The notes: generated by a model from the sequence alone, not told the origin. A stretch of 64,000 nt of DNA from Streptomyces sp. WP-1 (GCF_030450125.1 NZ_CP123923.1:4774001-4838000); one strand, 5' to 3'; counted from the first letter of the stretch, positions 8,121 through 18,582 are shown. Program-made: numbers and translations.

Positions 8121-8495
8121 CTAGACCTCCAGCTCCTCCTCGATCCGCTTGAGCTGGTGGCGGGCCATCGCCAGGTTGGCCCGGGTGGAGTCCAGGACCA
8201 GGTAGAGGAACAGGCCGTTGCCGCCGCGCCCCTTGAGCAGGCGGATCAGGTGGTACTGGTCGGAGAGCGTGATGAGGACGTCCTCGATCTCGCTCTTGAT
8301 GCCCAGCATCTCCATCGTGCGCATCTTGGCGCGGATCACATCGGTGTTGCCGGCGGCGGCCACGTTCAGGTCGAAGGTCGTGCCGCCGCCCATCGTGCCC
8401 AGCGCCATCCCGCTGGTGTAGTCGACGAGCGCGACGCCGGTGGCGCCCTCGATCGAGGTCAGCGCCTCTTTGAGGGCGGTCTCGGTGTTGGACAT
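8121..8495 (-). CDS. Roadblock/LC7-like small protein B
   Basis: 124 residues with the compact alpha-beta pattern of roadblock/LC7 domains: an N-terminal helix, then GATGVALVDYTSGMALGTMGG, a helix through about residue 55, EDVLITLSDQYHLIRLL, LFLYLVLD and a C-terminal helix. It is a clear paralogue of the first gene of the same operon: both carry ALVD(W/Y)TSG(L/M)ALGT, YHL(L/I)R and NLA(L/M)AR. In other bacteria roadblock proteins regulate small Ras-like GTPases or sensor kinases. The start at 8495 has GAGAGGA ahead, overlapping the end of the preceding gene. It is last in a four-gene operon. Confidence 0.8.
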   Translation of the reverse strand: MSNTETALKEALTSIEGATGVALVDYTSGMALGTMGGGTTFDLNVAAAGNTDVIRAKMRTMEMLGIKSEIEDVLITLSDQYHLIRLLKGRGGNGLFLYLVLDSTRANLAMARHQLKRIEEELEV

Positions 8496-8506
8496 CTCGG
8501 GTCCTC

Positions 8507-8998
8507 TCAACTGTCGGTTGTGGTGGGTGCGGTGGTCGTGCGCGGGGTCCGCGTGGCGCGGGCGCGCGGGGGCGGCGCGGTGGCCTGGCGCGCGGGCGCG
8601 TTCCGGGCGGCCTCGGCCTCGGCGGCGTCCAGGACCTCGCCGATCCGGGCGCCGGAGCGGCGGCCCTCCAGATGGAGCCGCCCGACGTTGACCCGGTCCT
8701 GCGCGAGCAGGGTCAGTACGGCGCTGCGCCCGGCGGCGTAGGTGGCGACGTAGCCGCGCTCGCCGCGCACCAGCAGTTCCCGCAGGCCGCCGTTGCCGGT
8801 GGCGTCGGAGACCCGCACGGAGACGCCGAGCGCGGCCGCGGTGAGCGCCGCGAGCCCGTCGGGGTCGACGCCGGGCGTGTCGTGGGCGACGACGAGTCCG
8901 TCGACGCCGGCCGCGAGCGAGCCGGTGAGCTGCGGCACCCGGGTGCGCAGCCGGTGCAGCTCCTCCAGGACGGTCCCAAGGGCGTCCTCGGACACCAT
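8507..8998 (-). CDS. Roadblock/LC7 domain protein (MglB-like)
   Basis: 163 residues. Residues about 1-115 form a roadblock/LC7 domain (ELHRLRTRVPQLTGSLAAG, DGLVVAHDTPGVDPDGLAALTAA, and LLVRGERGYVATYAAG), followed by a disordered Ala/Pro/Thr/Arg-rich tail. Streptomyces conservons pair this type of protein with a sensor kinase, a DUF742 protein and a GTPase, none of which is present here. ATG 8998 has GAGAGGAGAG just upstream. Gaps to neighbours are 31 and 11 bases, indicating co-transcription. Confidence 0.8.
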   Translation of the reverse strand: MVSEDALGTVLEELHRLRTRVPQLTGSLAAGVDGLVVAHDTPGVDPDGLAALTAAALGVSVRVSDATGNGGLRELLVRGERGYVATYAAGRSAVLTLLAQDRVNVGRLHLEGRRSGARIGEVLDAAEAEAARNAPARQATAPPPRARATRTPRTTTAPTTTDS

Positions 8999-9029
8999 CA
9001 GCTCTCTCCTCTCGGCGGGGCGTGGCCGT

Positions 9030-9920
9030 TCAAAGGGCCTCCAGCGCATCCCTGAGCCTCTTCAGCAGCGCGATGTCGGGGTCGGTGACCGGGGGCAGCG
9101 GCGGCGGAAGGTTCCGGGCCCGCTCCGGTGCGGTCGGGGGCGGTGCCGCCGCGGGGACGGGCACGGCCGGCGCCAGGGGCCGAAGGTGCCCGGCCGCCGC
9201 CAGCCTGCGCACGTCGACCAGGGTGTGGAACGCCTGCCGGCCCAGCTCCCGGGCGATGTGGGCGGCCGTACGGGTGCCGTCCACGCGGTCCAGGACGGCG
9301 CGCTGGCGGGGGGCGACGGGGGTGCGGCGGGCGGGTCCCGCCGGTGCGCGGGGCGCGGGCCCGGCGTCCCGGGGGAGGAGGGGGTCCGCGCGGATCAGGG
9401 GCGCGGTGTCGGCGGCCGGGTCGGGCCACAGCCGGTGCAGTTGCAGCCGGCGGCGCAGGGTCTCGCGTTCCAGCGCGACCACCGGGACCGAGGGCAGCGG
9501 GCCGGTGCGGGGTGCGCCGTCGTAGTGGAACCGGCCCGGGGTACTGCTGGGTGCCAGGGCGAAGTACCCGGCGTCGTACAGCGCGTCCAGATGGCACAGT
9601 TCCAGCGCGCCGGCGGGTAACAGGCCGGACTCCAGGAGGAGTTCGGCCGCGTGTAACAGGCCCTCGGCCGCGGCGGCGGCCCGCTGCCAGGCGGCGGCGG
9701 CCAGGGTGCCGTGGGCCGTGAGGAGCACGTCGAGACCCGGGGCGAGGGGGCTCTCGGCGTGCACCACCCGGCCCTCGGTGAGGTACAGGGTGCCGTGCTC
9801 GCGGACCAGGACGCCGGTGGCCCGCTCCTCGGCCAGCCGGTTCAGCATCGGGGACAGCGCGCGGGCGGCGGCCCTGTCCCGCACCGGCAGCGGCGGCGGT
9901 GGCGTACGGACCATGGTCAT
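9030..9920 (-). CDS. DUF4388 (PATAN)-like protein with C-terminal winged-helix-like region; two TTA codons
   Basis: 296 residues. The N-terminal half has the DUF4388 pattern (ERATGVLVREHGTLYLTEGRVVHAESPLAPG region), a module often found with roadblock/GTPase and response-regulator systems. The C-terminal half contains QRAVLDRVDGTRTAAHIARELG, which resembles a winged-helix segment, and ends in a Pro/Ala-rich linker and short helix. The start codon at 9920 overlaps the stop of the upstream gene (ATGA). TTA leucine codons occur at 9655-9657 and 9619-9621 (seen as TAA on the plus strand), so expression should require bldA tRNA. The domain naming is from pattern memory. Confidence 0.65.
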   Translation of the reverse strand: MTMVRTPPPPLPVRDRAAARALSPMLNRLAEERATGVLVREHGTLYLTEGRVVHAESPLAPGLDVLLTAHGTLAAAAWQRAAAAAEGLLHAAELLLESGLLPAGALELCHLDALYDAGYFALAPSSTPGRFHYDGAPRTGPLPSVPVVALERETLRRRLQLHRLWPDPAADTAPLIRADPLLPRDAGPAPRAPAGPARRTPVAPRQRAVLDRVDGTRTAAHIARELGRQAFHTLVDVRRLAAAGHLRPLAPAVPVPAAAPPPTAPERARNLPPPLPPVTDPDIALLKRLRDALEAL

Positions 9921-10300
9921 CCCAGCACCAGGCGCGCGGCCATCTCGCCGAGCCGGATCCGGGCGAGCGCGAGATTGCCCTCCTCGCGCCCCAGCCACAG
10001 ATGCAGGAACACACTGCTGTCGAAGGACGTGTCGATGAAGCGCAGCAGGTGATAGCTGTCCGCGTTGCTGACGATCACGTCGTCCACCGGCGGCCGGTCC
10101 GCCCCCTGGGCCGTGAAGGTGCGGTGCTCGGCCGCCAGCCGGGCCAGTTCGGCGGCCTCGGCGGCGGCCGTCTCGTGGTCGCCGCCGGGCGCCTCCCCGA
10201 CCGTGCCGAGCGCGAGGCCGCTCGTCCAGTCCACCAGCGCGGCACCCCGGGCACCGGGCAAACGCATCGCTTCCAGCAGGCACTCGTCGATTCCGGGCAC
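9917..10300 (-). CDS. Roadblock/LC7-like small protein A (operon leader)
   Basis: 127 residues from GTG 10300, which has GGGAGGGGAG upstream; longer in-frame ATG starts would extend into the promoter. The fold pattern matches protein B of this operon: ARGAALVDWTSGLALGT, VDDVIVSNADSYHLLRFID and VFLHLWLGREEGNLALARIRLGEM. It is the first gene of the operon, downstream of the CTGACCCA palindrome. Two diverged copies of one small domain in a single operon suggest a hetero-oligomer. No GTPase partner is encoded nearby. Confidence 0.78.
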   Translation of the reverse strand: MPGIDECLLEAMRLPGARGAALVDWTSGLALGTVGEAPGGDHETAAAEAAELARLAAEHRTFTAQGADRPPVDDVIVSNADSYHLLRFIDTSFDSSVFLHLWLGREEGNLALARIRLGEMAARLVLG

Positions 10301-10425
10301 CGCGTGGCTCCCCTCCCGCTGGGACTCCGGCTGAGTGATCCCGACACTACGCAACGTGTGGGGGAGGGGTGAGCTGTTTGGCATTTTCCAGTGGAACATG
10401 CGTCCGGCGGGCTAGAGTTGGTCAA

Positions 10426-10441
10426 CTGACCCATGGGTCAG
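10426..10441. promoter_or_regulatory. Perfect palindrome upstream of the roadblock operon
   Basis: CTGACCCATGGGTCAG is a perfect 16-bp palindrome, flanked by partly symmetric GTCAA and GAGTT. It lies 126 bases ahead of the operon's first start codon and 39 bases past the end of the decarboxylase gene (both transcribed leftward). On the minus strand TTGACC overlaps its edge and could be a -35. A repressor or activator site is likely; the cognate protein is unknown. Confidence 0.55.
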
Positions 10442-10479
10442 CTGAGTTAAACCATTTGTTCGAGTGAGGCGGGGGCGCG

Positions 10480-11853
10480 TCAACGGCTCCCGGGTGCACG
10501 CAGGGTGGTGAGCGCCGAGGCGTGCGCGCCCCCGGACTCCGCCACCACCTCCGCGATCGTCTGCGGCTCCCGCACGGTCGCGAAGGCCACGCCCCCCGCG
10601 CCGTCCGGCGCGAAGCCGTAGATCCCGGGCCGGGCGAGGGAGTTGTAGGCGTAGTGGTGCGCGAAGTAGTACGCGCCCGTGTCCAGCGCCGCCGCGTAGT
10701 CCCCCTGCTCCAGCTCCGGCAGCGCGCGCCCCTCGGCCAGCAGGTCGCCGGAGAAGCAGGCCGGGCCCGCCACGTCCTGCACCACCTCGGGCCCCGGCTT
10801 CGGCCGCCCCTTGGCGTCGTACGCGGCGATCCGCAGCGGCCACGCCCCCGGCGCGTACACCGTCCGCGTCGCCACCTGCACGCCCGCGTGCGTCACCGCG
10901 ATCCGCCGCCCGCCCGAGCGCTTGGCGTACTCCACCCGCGCCACCACCGTGCCGTGCTTGGCCAGCAGCGACCGCCCGAACTCGGTCACCAGCCCGTACC
11001 GCCCCGCGCACAGCCCCGGCACCGCCTCGGCCAGCAGCCGCGCGTACCGCGCGTACGACGGCTCCGTCGCCTCGCCCGCGAAGTTCACCGGGAGCCCGCC
11101 GCCGATGTCGAGCGTGTCGATCTGCCGCCGCCCGACCCGCGCGTTGATCTCCTCCGCCAGCACGTACGTCTCCGCCACGCCCCGCGCCAGCAGCTCCAGC
11201 GGAATGCCCTGCGAGCCGGTGTGCGCGTGCAGCCGGGTCAGCCACGGCCGCCGCGCGTACGCCGCCACGACCCACTCGCGCGCCCCCTCGTCGCGCAGCG
11301 CCACCCCGAACTTCGAGGTCTCGGTCGCCGTCGAGGTCGCCCCGATGCTGCCGCCGCCGATCTGCGGATTGACCCGGATGCCGAGCGGGGACCGGGTCGG
11401 CGCGGACCTCGTCAGGGCGTCCAGGCGGTCCAGCTCCTGCGGGTTGTCCGCGTTCACGGCGACGCCCAGCGCCAGCGCCTCGCGCAGCTCCGCCGGGGTC
11501 TTGGCGGGCGAGTCCAGCACGGTGTGCGCCGCCGGTACGCCGGCCGCGCGCGCCAGCGCCAGCTCGCCGGGGCTCGCCACCTCGGCGCCGATGCCCTCCT
11601 CGTGCAGCAGCCGCAGCACCGGCACCAGCGGGGACGCCTTCACCGCGAACGCGTGCAGCACCGGGGTGCCGGGCGCGAGGACCGCCTCGAACGCCGTCCG
11701 CAGCGCCGCCGCCGACTCCCGGATGCCCCGCGCGTCGAGCAGCCCCGCCACCGCCGCGTCCGGCCCCAGCAGGCCCTGTTCCACGGCGGCGCGCACCGCC
11801 TCGTCCCGGCGCCCGGACCGCTCCCGCGCCTCGGCCTCGCCCTCGTGGTCCAC
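10480..11853 (-). CDS. Group IV PLP decarboxylase (LysA/ornithine-decarboxylase-like)
   Basis: 457 residues with an alanine-racemase-fold TIM barrel. The PLP lysine is in HAFAVKAS, followed by GAEVASPGELALA, LHAHTGSQG, DIGGGLPVNF and the C-terminal beta domain. Group IV enzymes decarboxylate diaminopimelate, ornithine, arginine or related amino acids. The expected CESGD-like cysteine region here reads as FSGDLLAEG preceded by GPAC, consistent with an active C-terminal domain. GTG 11853 has AGGAGGGA ahead. It is divergent from hutU. Whether it is a lysA paralogue or a specialised decarboxylase cannot be decided without comparison. Confidence 0.85.
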   Translation of the reverse strand: MDHEGEAEARERSGRRDEAVRAAVEQGLLGPDAAVAGLLDARGIRESAAALRTAFEAVLAPGTPVLHAFAVKASPLVPVLRLLHEEGIGAEVASPGELALARAAGVPAAHTVLDSPAKTPAELREALALGVAVNADNPQELDRLDALTRSAPTRSPLGIRVNPQIGGGSIGATSTATETSKFGVALRDEGAREWVVAAYARRPWLTRLHAHTGSQGIPLELLARGVAETYVLAEEINARVGRRQIDTLDIGGGLPVNFAGEATEPSYARYARLLAEAVPGLCAGRYGLVTEFGRSLLAKHGTVVARVEYAKRSGGRRIAVTHAGVQVATRTVYAPGAWPLRIAAYDAKGRPKPGPEVVQDVAGPACFSGDLLAEGRALPELEQGDYAAALDTGAYYFAHHYAYNSLARPGIYGFAPDGAGGVAFATVREPQTIAEVVAESGGAHASALTTLRAPGSR

Positions 11854-11929
11854 CGCGACTCCCTCCTGTCGGACGTCAGCTGCTTCCAGCCAAACACCCG
11901 GGACGCGCGGACGGGGCCGCCCCGATGTA

Positions 11930-11967
11930 TTGACTAGTTCTATTCATGCAGCCAGGATGTGAATAGA
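11930..11967 (+). promoter_or_regulatory. hut operon promoter with overlapping operator
   Basis: TTGACT (11930-11935) and CAGGAT (11953-11958) are 17 bases apart, a good sigma-70/HrdB-type promoter. The inverted repeat TCTATTCA (11939-11946) / TGAATAGA (11960-11967) straddles the -10, so a repressor bound there would block initiation. hutU starts at 11992 with GGAGG at 11981. The cognate regulator is not identified; the RpiR protein's own palindrome has a different sequence. Confidence 0.65.
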
Positions 11968-11991
11968 CGTAGCAACAGCAGGAGGCAGACG

Positions 11992-13652
<1,661 letters not shown>

Positions 13653-13656
<4 letters not shown>

Positions 13657-15005
13657 CACCGAGTTCTGGCGAAGACGGCAGCCCTTCGGCGGGGGCGCAG
13701 GGTTCGCCGCCGACTGCGGGTTCGGCTGTGCCCACCCGTTCCGCCCTGCGGAACGGCTGCCCACAGCCCGGGCGGCCCGTGGTGCCTGGATCCTCCTTCC
13801 AGGAGATGTGGCGGGAGCTGCTGCCGATCGGCCGCGACGCGGACTCCGGTGGATACCGGCGCTACGCCTGGACCGGGCCCGACGCCGACTGCCGGGCGTG
13901 GTTCAAGGAGCAGGCCGAGGGCCGCGGGCTCGCCTACGAGGTCGACCGGAACGGGAACCAGTGGGCCTGGCTCGGCGACCCCGCCGCCGGGGACGCCGTG
14001 GTCACCGGCTCGCACCTGGACTCGGTGCCGGACGGAGGGGCCTTCGACGGGCCCCTCGGGGTCGTGTCCTCCTTCGCCGCCCTCGATGAACTGCTGCGCG
14101 GGGGAGCGCGGTTCACCAAGCCGCTCGCCATCGTCAACTTCGGCGACGAGGAGGGCGCCCGGTTCGGCCTCGCCTGTGTCGGCTCCCGGCTGACCTCGGG
14201 CGCGCTGACCGTCGCGGACGCGCACCGGCTCACCGACGGGGACGGCGTCAGCCTGCCCCGCGCCATGGCCGCCGCCGGGTACGACCCGGAGGCCATCGGG
14301 CCCGACCCCGAACGGCTGGCCCGGATCGGCGCCTTCGTCGAACTGCACGTCGAACAGGGCCGCGCGCTGGACCTGTCCGGCGACCGGGTGGGCATCGCCA
14401 GCGCCATCTGGCCGCACGGTCGCTGGCGGTTCGACTTCCGGGGCGAGGCCAACCACGCCGGCACCACCCGCCTCGCCGACCGCCGCGACCCGATGCTGTC
14501 GTACGCCGAGACCGTGCTCGCCGCCCGCCGCGAGGCCGAACTCGCCGGTGCCGTCGCCACCTTCGGGAAGATCGCGGTGGACCCGAACGGCGTCAACGCG
14601 ATCCCCTCGCGGGTGCGCGGCTGGCTCGACTCCCGCGCCGCCGACCAGGAGACCCTGGACACGGTGGTCGGCGGCATCGAGAAGGCGGCCCGGGAGTACG
14701 CGGACGCGCACGGCGTGGACCTGGACGTCGTACGGGAGTCCTTCACGCCCGTCGTGGAGTTCGACCACGCGCTGCGCGACGAACTGGGCCGCATCCTGGG
14801 CCGGGACACCGGCCTCAGCGTGCCCGTCCTCGGCACCGGCGCCGGACACGACGCAGGGATCCTCTCGGGGAGCATCCCCACCGCCATGCTGTTCGTGCGC
14901 AACCCCACCGGCGTCTCGCACTCCCCGGCCGAGTCCGCGGCCGAGGACGACTGCGTGGCCGGGGTGGCGGCGCTCGCCGACGTACTGGAAGGGCTGGCCT
15001 GTTGA
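13653..15005 (+). CDS. M20-family amidohydrolase (allantoate/N-carbamoyl amidase type), probable hut-pathway amidase
   Basis: 450 residues from GTG 13653 (GTGA overlap with hutU). The catalytic core begins near residue 47 ([15 protein letters not shown]). Metal ligands are visible in [25 protein letters not shown] and [16 protein letters not shown] and the C-terminal GAGHDAGIL also fit the allantoate/hydantoinase-carbamoylase family. Between hutU and hutF it probably performs the last step, N-formylglutamate to glutamate plus formate; that is inference from context. The first about 45 residues are encoded by low-complexity DNA containing a dispersed palindromic repeat, so the true start may be GTG 13779 or 13782. 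Confidence 0.85.
13725..13767 (-). repeat. Dispersed palindromic repeat inside the 5' end of the amidohydrolase gene
   Basis: This 43-base hairpin element has inner arms CCGTTCCG and CGGAACGG. On the minus strand it aligns almost base for base with the element at 49108-49151: both begin GCTG, share GGGCA, a GC stem and CGGGTGGGC, and end CAGC. I recognise the pattern as an abundant Streptomyces intergenic repeat, so its position within a coding frame is unusual. Confidence 0.75.
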
Positions 15006-16336
15006 CCAGGGCGACGTACTGGCTGGAGCACGCCTGGCTCGGCGACCGTGTCGAGCCGGGGGTGCTGGTCGAGACCGCGGCCGGGCGGATCGCTGCCGTG
15101 CGCACCGAGGTGCCCGTCCCGCCGCCCGGCGCCGAGGCCCTGCGCGGACTGACCCTGCCCGGACTGGCGAACGCCCACAGCCACGCCTTCCACCGGGCGC
15201 TGCGCGGCACCGTCCAGGTCGGCAGCGGCACCTTCTGGACCTGGCGCGAGGTGATGTACTCCGTCGCCGACCGGCTGACCCCGGACACCTACCACGCGCT
15301 CGCCCGCGCCGTGTACGCCGAGATGGCGCTGGCCGGCATCACCTGCGTCGGCGAGTTCCACTACGTGCACCACGCCCACGGCGGCACCCCCTACGCCGAC
15401 CCCAACGCCATGGGCGAGGCGCTGATCGCGGCCGCCGCCGAGGCCGGCATCCGGATCACCCTCCTGGACACCTGCTATCTCGCGGCCGGTTTCGACCAGG
15501 CGCCCAACGCCCACCAGCTCCGCTTCTCCGACGGCAGCGCGCAGGCCTGGGCCGAACGCTGTGCAGTTCTCAAGGAACGGGATCACGCACGGATCGGGGC
15601 GGCGATCCACTCCGTACGGGCCGTGCCCGCCGACCAGTTGGCGACCGTGGCCCGCTGGGCCGAGGAGCGGCGGGCCCCGCTGCACGTCCACCTCTCGGAG
15701 CAGACCGCCGAGAACGACGCCTGCCTCGCCGCGCACGGCCGCACCCCCACCCGGCTGCTCGCCGACCACGGCGTCCTCGGACCGCGCACCACCGGGGTGC
15801 ACAACACCCACCTCACCGACGAGGACATCGCCCTGCTCGGCGGCTCAAGCACCGGCACCTGCATGTGCCCGACCACCGAACGGGACCTCGCCGACGGCAT
15901 CGGCCCGGCCGTCGCCCTCCAGCGGGCCGGGTCCCCGCTCTCCCTCGGCTCCGACAGCCACGCCGTCATCGACCTGCTCGAAGAGGCGCGGGCCATGGAG
16001 CTGGACGAGCGGCTGCGCAGCCGCACCCGGGGCCACTGGACGGCCGCCGCCCTGCTGCGGGCCGCCACCGCCGACGGGCACGCCGCCCTCGGCTGGGACG
16101 AGGCAGGACGCATCGAGCCGGGCGCGCTCGCCGACCTGACGACGATCGCCCTGGACTCGGTCAGGACCGCGGGCCCCGAGCCCCGGCTGGGCGCCGAGAC
16201 GGCCGTATTCGCGGCGGGCGCGGCCGATGTACGGCATACGGTCGTGGGCGGCCGGCAGGTCGTACGCGACGGCGCGCACACGCTCGTACCGGACGTGCCC
16301 CGCGCGCTGGCCGCCGCCGTCGAAGCCCTGCGCTGA
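15002..16336 (+). CDS. hutF: Formimidoylglutamate deiminase
   Basis: 444 residues of the amidohydrolase superfamily. It deaminates N-formimino-glutamate to N-formylglutamate and ammonia. Metal-binding [11 protein letters not shown] gives H59 and H61; further ligands are in LHVHLSEQ and the aspartate of [25 protein letters not shown] is characteristic of HutF. Its TTG start overlaps the previous stop (TTGA), the least common of the overlap types in this operon. Its presence indicates the five-step hut route through formylglutamate rather than direct formamide release. Confidence 0.92.
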   Translation: MTRATYWLEHAWLGDRVEPGVLVETAAGRIAAVRTEVPVPPPGAEALRGLTLPGLANAHSHAFHRALRGTVQVGSGTFWTWREVMYSVADRLTPDTYHALARAVYAEMALAGITCVGEFHYVHHAHGGTPYADPNAMGEALIAAAAEAGIRITLLDTCYLAAGFDQAPNAHQLRFSDGSAQAWAERCAVLKERDHARIGAAIHSVRAVPADQLATVARWAEERRAPLHVHLSEQTAENDACLAAHGRTPTRLLADHGVLGPRTTGVHNTHLTDEDIALLGGSSTGTCMCPTTERDLADGIGPAVALQRAGSPLSLGSDSHAVIDLLEEARAMELDERLRSRTRGHWTAAALLRAATADGHAALGWDEAGRIEPGALADLTTIALDSVRTAGPEPRLGAETAVFAAGAADVRHTVVGGRQVVRDGAHTLVPDVPRALAAAVEALR

Positions 16337-16386
16337 GCGCGCCGGACCCCGCGCCGACCCCCATCGCCCCCCACGAGGACGACACC

Positions 16387-17562
16387 ATGAGCAGCAGCAC
16401 CGCCATCACCGACATCGCCGCACTGGTCACCAACGATCCCTCCCTCGGCGACGGTTCCCCCCTCGGTCTGATCCAGGACGCGGCCGTCGTCATCGAGGGC
16501 GACCGCGTCACGTGGACCGGTGAATCAAGCAAAGCACCCGCCACTGACAACCGGGTCGACGCGGGCGGCCGGGCGGTGCTGCCGGGGTTCGTGGACTCCC
16601 ACTCCCACCTGGTCTTCGCGGGGGACCGCACCCGGGAGTTCAACGCCCGGATGTCCGGCCGCGCCTACTCGGCGGGCGGCATCCGCACCACCGTCGCCGC
16701 CACCCGCGCCGCGAGCGACGCGGAACTGGCGGCCAACCTGACCCGCTACCTGGCCGAGGCGCTGCGGCAGGGCACCACCACCTTCGAGACCAAGTCGGGC
16801 TACGGCCTGACCGTCGAGGACGAGGCCCGCGCCCTGCGCATCGCGGCCGAGCACACCGACGAGGTGACGTACCTCGGCGCGCACATCGTCTCCCCGGACT
16901 ACGCCGACGACCCGGCGGCCTACGTCGCGCTGGTCACCGGCGCGATGCTGGACGCCTGCGCGCCGCACGCCCGCTGGATCGACGTGTTCTGCGAGAAGGG
17001 CGCCTTCGACGGCGACCAGGCCCGCGCGATCCTCACCGCGGGCAAGGCGAAGGGCCTGCACCCGCGCATCCACGCCAACCAGCTCTCCCACGGCCCCGGC
17101 GTGCAGCTGGCCGTGGAGCTGGACGCGGCCAGCGCCGACCACTGCACCCACCTCACGGACGCGGACGTCGACGCCCTGGCGTGCGGCGGCACCGTGGCCA
17201 CGCTGCTGCCCGGCGCCGAGTTCTCCACCCGCGCCGAGTGGCCCGACGCCCGCCGGCTGCTGGACGCGGGGGTCACCGTCGCCCTGTCCACGGACTGCAA
17301 CCCGGGCTCGTCGTTCACCTCCTCCGTGCCCTTCTGCATCGCCCTGGCCGTCCGCGACATGGGCATGACCCCCGACGAGGCGGTCTGGTCCGCCACGGCG
17401 GGCGGCGCCGCGGCCCTGCGCCGTACCGACATCGGCCGCCTCACCCCCGGCGCCCGCGCCGACCTGACCCTCCTCGACGCCCCCAGCCACGTCCACCTCG
17501 CCTACCGTCCGGGCGTGCCGCTGGTCAGCGGGGTGTGGCGGAGCGGCGTACGGGTGGTCTGA
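16387..17562 (+). CDS. hutI: Imidazolonepropionase
   Basis: 391 residues. It hydrolyses 4-imidazolone-5-propionate to N-formimino-glutamate. Amidohydrolase signatures: [13 protein letters not shown] (metal histidines H72 and H74), [31 protein letters not shown] and [10 protein letters not shown] (metal aspartate). ATG 16387 follows GAGGACGACACC. It is last in the hut operon, 50 bases after hutF, and is followed by a strong hairpin. The gene order hutU, amidase, hutF, hutI is not the order of biochemical steps but covers steps 2 to 5. Confidence 0.96.
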   Translation: MSSSTAITDIAALVTNDPSLGDGSPLGLIQDAAVVIEGDRVTWTGESSKAPATDNRVDAGGRAVLPGFVDSHSHLVFAGDRTREFNARMSGRAYSAGGIRTTVAATRAASDAELAANLTRYLAEALRQGTTTFETKSGYGLTVEDEARALRIAAEHTDEVTYLGAHIVSPDYADDPAAYVALVTGAMLDACAPHARWIDVFCEKGAFDGDQARAILTAGKAKGLHPRIHANQLSHGPGVQLAVELDAASADHCTHLTDADVDALACGGTVATLLPGAEFSTRAEWPDARRLLDAGVTVALSTDCNPGSSFTSSVPFCIALAVRDMGMTPDEAVWSATAGGAAALRRTDIGRLTPGARADLTLLDAPSHVHLAYRPGVPLVSGVWRSGVRVV

Positions 17563-17578
17563 GGCCCCGGGCAGGCGG

Positions 17579-17622
17579 CGGACACGCCGAAGCGGCCCGG
17601 CGGACACGCCGAAGCGGCCCGG
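17579..17622. repeat. 22-bp tandem duplication at the hut operon terminator
   Basis: Two identical 22-base copies, 17579-17600 and 17601-17622, each running from CGGACACGCC to AGCGGCCCGG. The second copy supplies most of the left arm of the terminator stem; the first could pair with the same right arm as an alternative hairpin. Confidence 0.8.
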
Positions 17623-17648
17623 ACGGGGAGTCCGGGCCGCTTCGGCGT
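17606..17648 (+). terminator. Bidirectional terminator between hutI and the sigma-factor gene
   Basis: A perfect 19-bp stem: 17606-17624 pairs with 17630-17648 around the loop GGGGA. It lies between two convergent genes and can serve both. Confidence 0.88.
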
Positions 17649-17685
17649 ATCCGAGTGGGGGGAGGGACGGGTGCCGTCCCGGGGG

Positions 17686-18582
17686 TCACTCCTCCACCGT
17701 TAGTCCCTTGCGCAGCCGTACCAGCGTGCGGGACAGCAGGCGGGACACGTGCATCTGGGAGATGCCGAGTTCCTCGCCGATCTCCGACTGGGTCATGTTG
17801 GCCACGAACCGCAGCGAGAGGATCTTCCGGTCGCGCTGGGGCAGCCCGGCGATCAGGGGCTTGAGCGACTCGATGTACTCGATGCCCTCGATCCCGTGGT
17901 CCTCGTACCCGATGCGGTCCGCGAGCGCGCCCTCGGTCTCGTCCTCCTCGGGCTGGGCGTCCAGCGAGGAGGCGGTGTACGCGTTCGAGGCGGCCATGCC
18001 CTCGACGACCTCCTCCTTCGAGATGCCCAGGCGCTCGGCCAGCTCCGCGACGGTCGGCGCGCGGTCCAGCTTCTGGGCCAGCTCGTCCCCGGCCTTCGCC
18101 AGGTCGAGACGCAGCTCCTGGAGGCGGCGCGGTACGCGCACGGACCACGAGGTGTCGCGGAAGAACCGCTTGATCTCACCGATGATGGTGGGCATCGCGA
18201 AAGTGGGGAACTCGACACCGCGTGACAGCTCGAAGCGGTCGATCGCCTTGATCAGGCCGATGGTGCCGACCTGGATGATGTCCTCCATCGGCTCACTGCG
18301 GGAGCGGAAGCGGGAGGCGGCGAACTTGACGAGCGCGAGGTTCAGCTCGACCAGGGTGTTCCGGACGTACGCGTGCTCGTGCGTCCCTTCCTCCAGCGCC
18401 TCCAGGCGCTCGAAGAGGGTCTTGGACAGGGCCCGTGCGTCGACGGGGCCGACCTCGTCGTACGGGGGGATCTCCGGGAGTCCCTCGAAGGGGTCATGGA
18501 GATCGATGGGATGATCCAGTTGTACCGGTGGGGGTGTCGACGTCGCGGTCGGGGTAGACGAGGCGTCGAGCCGGGGTGACAT
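17686..18582 (-). CDS. SigB/SigF-family RNA polymerase sigma factor
   Basis: 298 residues. Region 2 (LVKFAASRFRSRSEPMEDIIQVGTIGLIKAIDRF), region 3 with FPTFAMPTIIGEIKRFFRD and VRVPRRLQELR, and region 4 (LPQRDRKILSLRFVANMTQSEIGEELGISQMHVSRLL) all match the stress/development sigma factors of the B/F/G group. ATG 18582 has GGAGGA just upstream. The adjacent STAS and HATPase genes form the usual partner-switch set, so activity is likely controlled by the anti-sigma ATPase. Next to hutI this resembles what I remember of S. coelicolor sigI (SCO3068), but I did not assign the symbol. Confidence 0.93.
   Translation of the reverse strand: MSPRLDASSTPTATSTPPPVQLDHPIDLHDPFEGLPEIPPYDEVGPVDARALSKTLFERLEALEEGTHEHAYVRNTLVELNLALVKFAASRFRSRSEPMEDIIQVGTIGLIKAIDRFELSRGVEFPTFAMPTIIGEIKRFFRDTSWSVRVPRRLQELRLDLAKAGDELAQKLDRAPTVAELAERLGISKEEVVEGMAASNAYTASSLDAQPEEDETEGALADRIGYEDHGIEGIEYIESLKPLIAGLPQRDRKILSLRFVANMTQSEIGEELGISQMHVSRLLSRTLVRLRKGLTVEE

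Noticed and set aside
6421..11967. The RpiR protein as the hut regulator
   Set aside because: The palindrome at its own gene (CTGTATA/TATACAG) does not match the hut dyad (TCTATTCA/TGAATAGA), so no link can be claimed.
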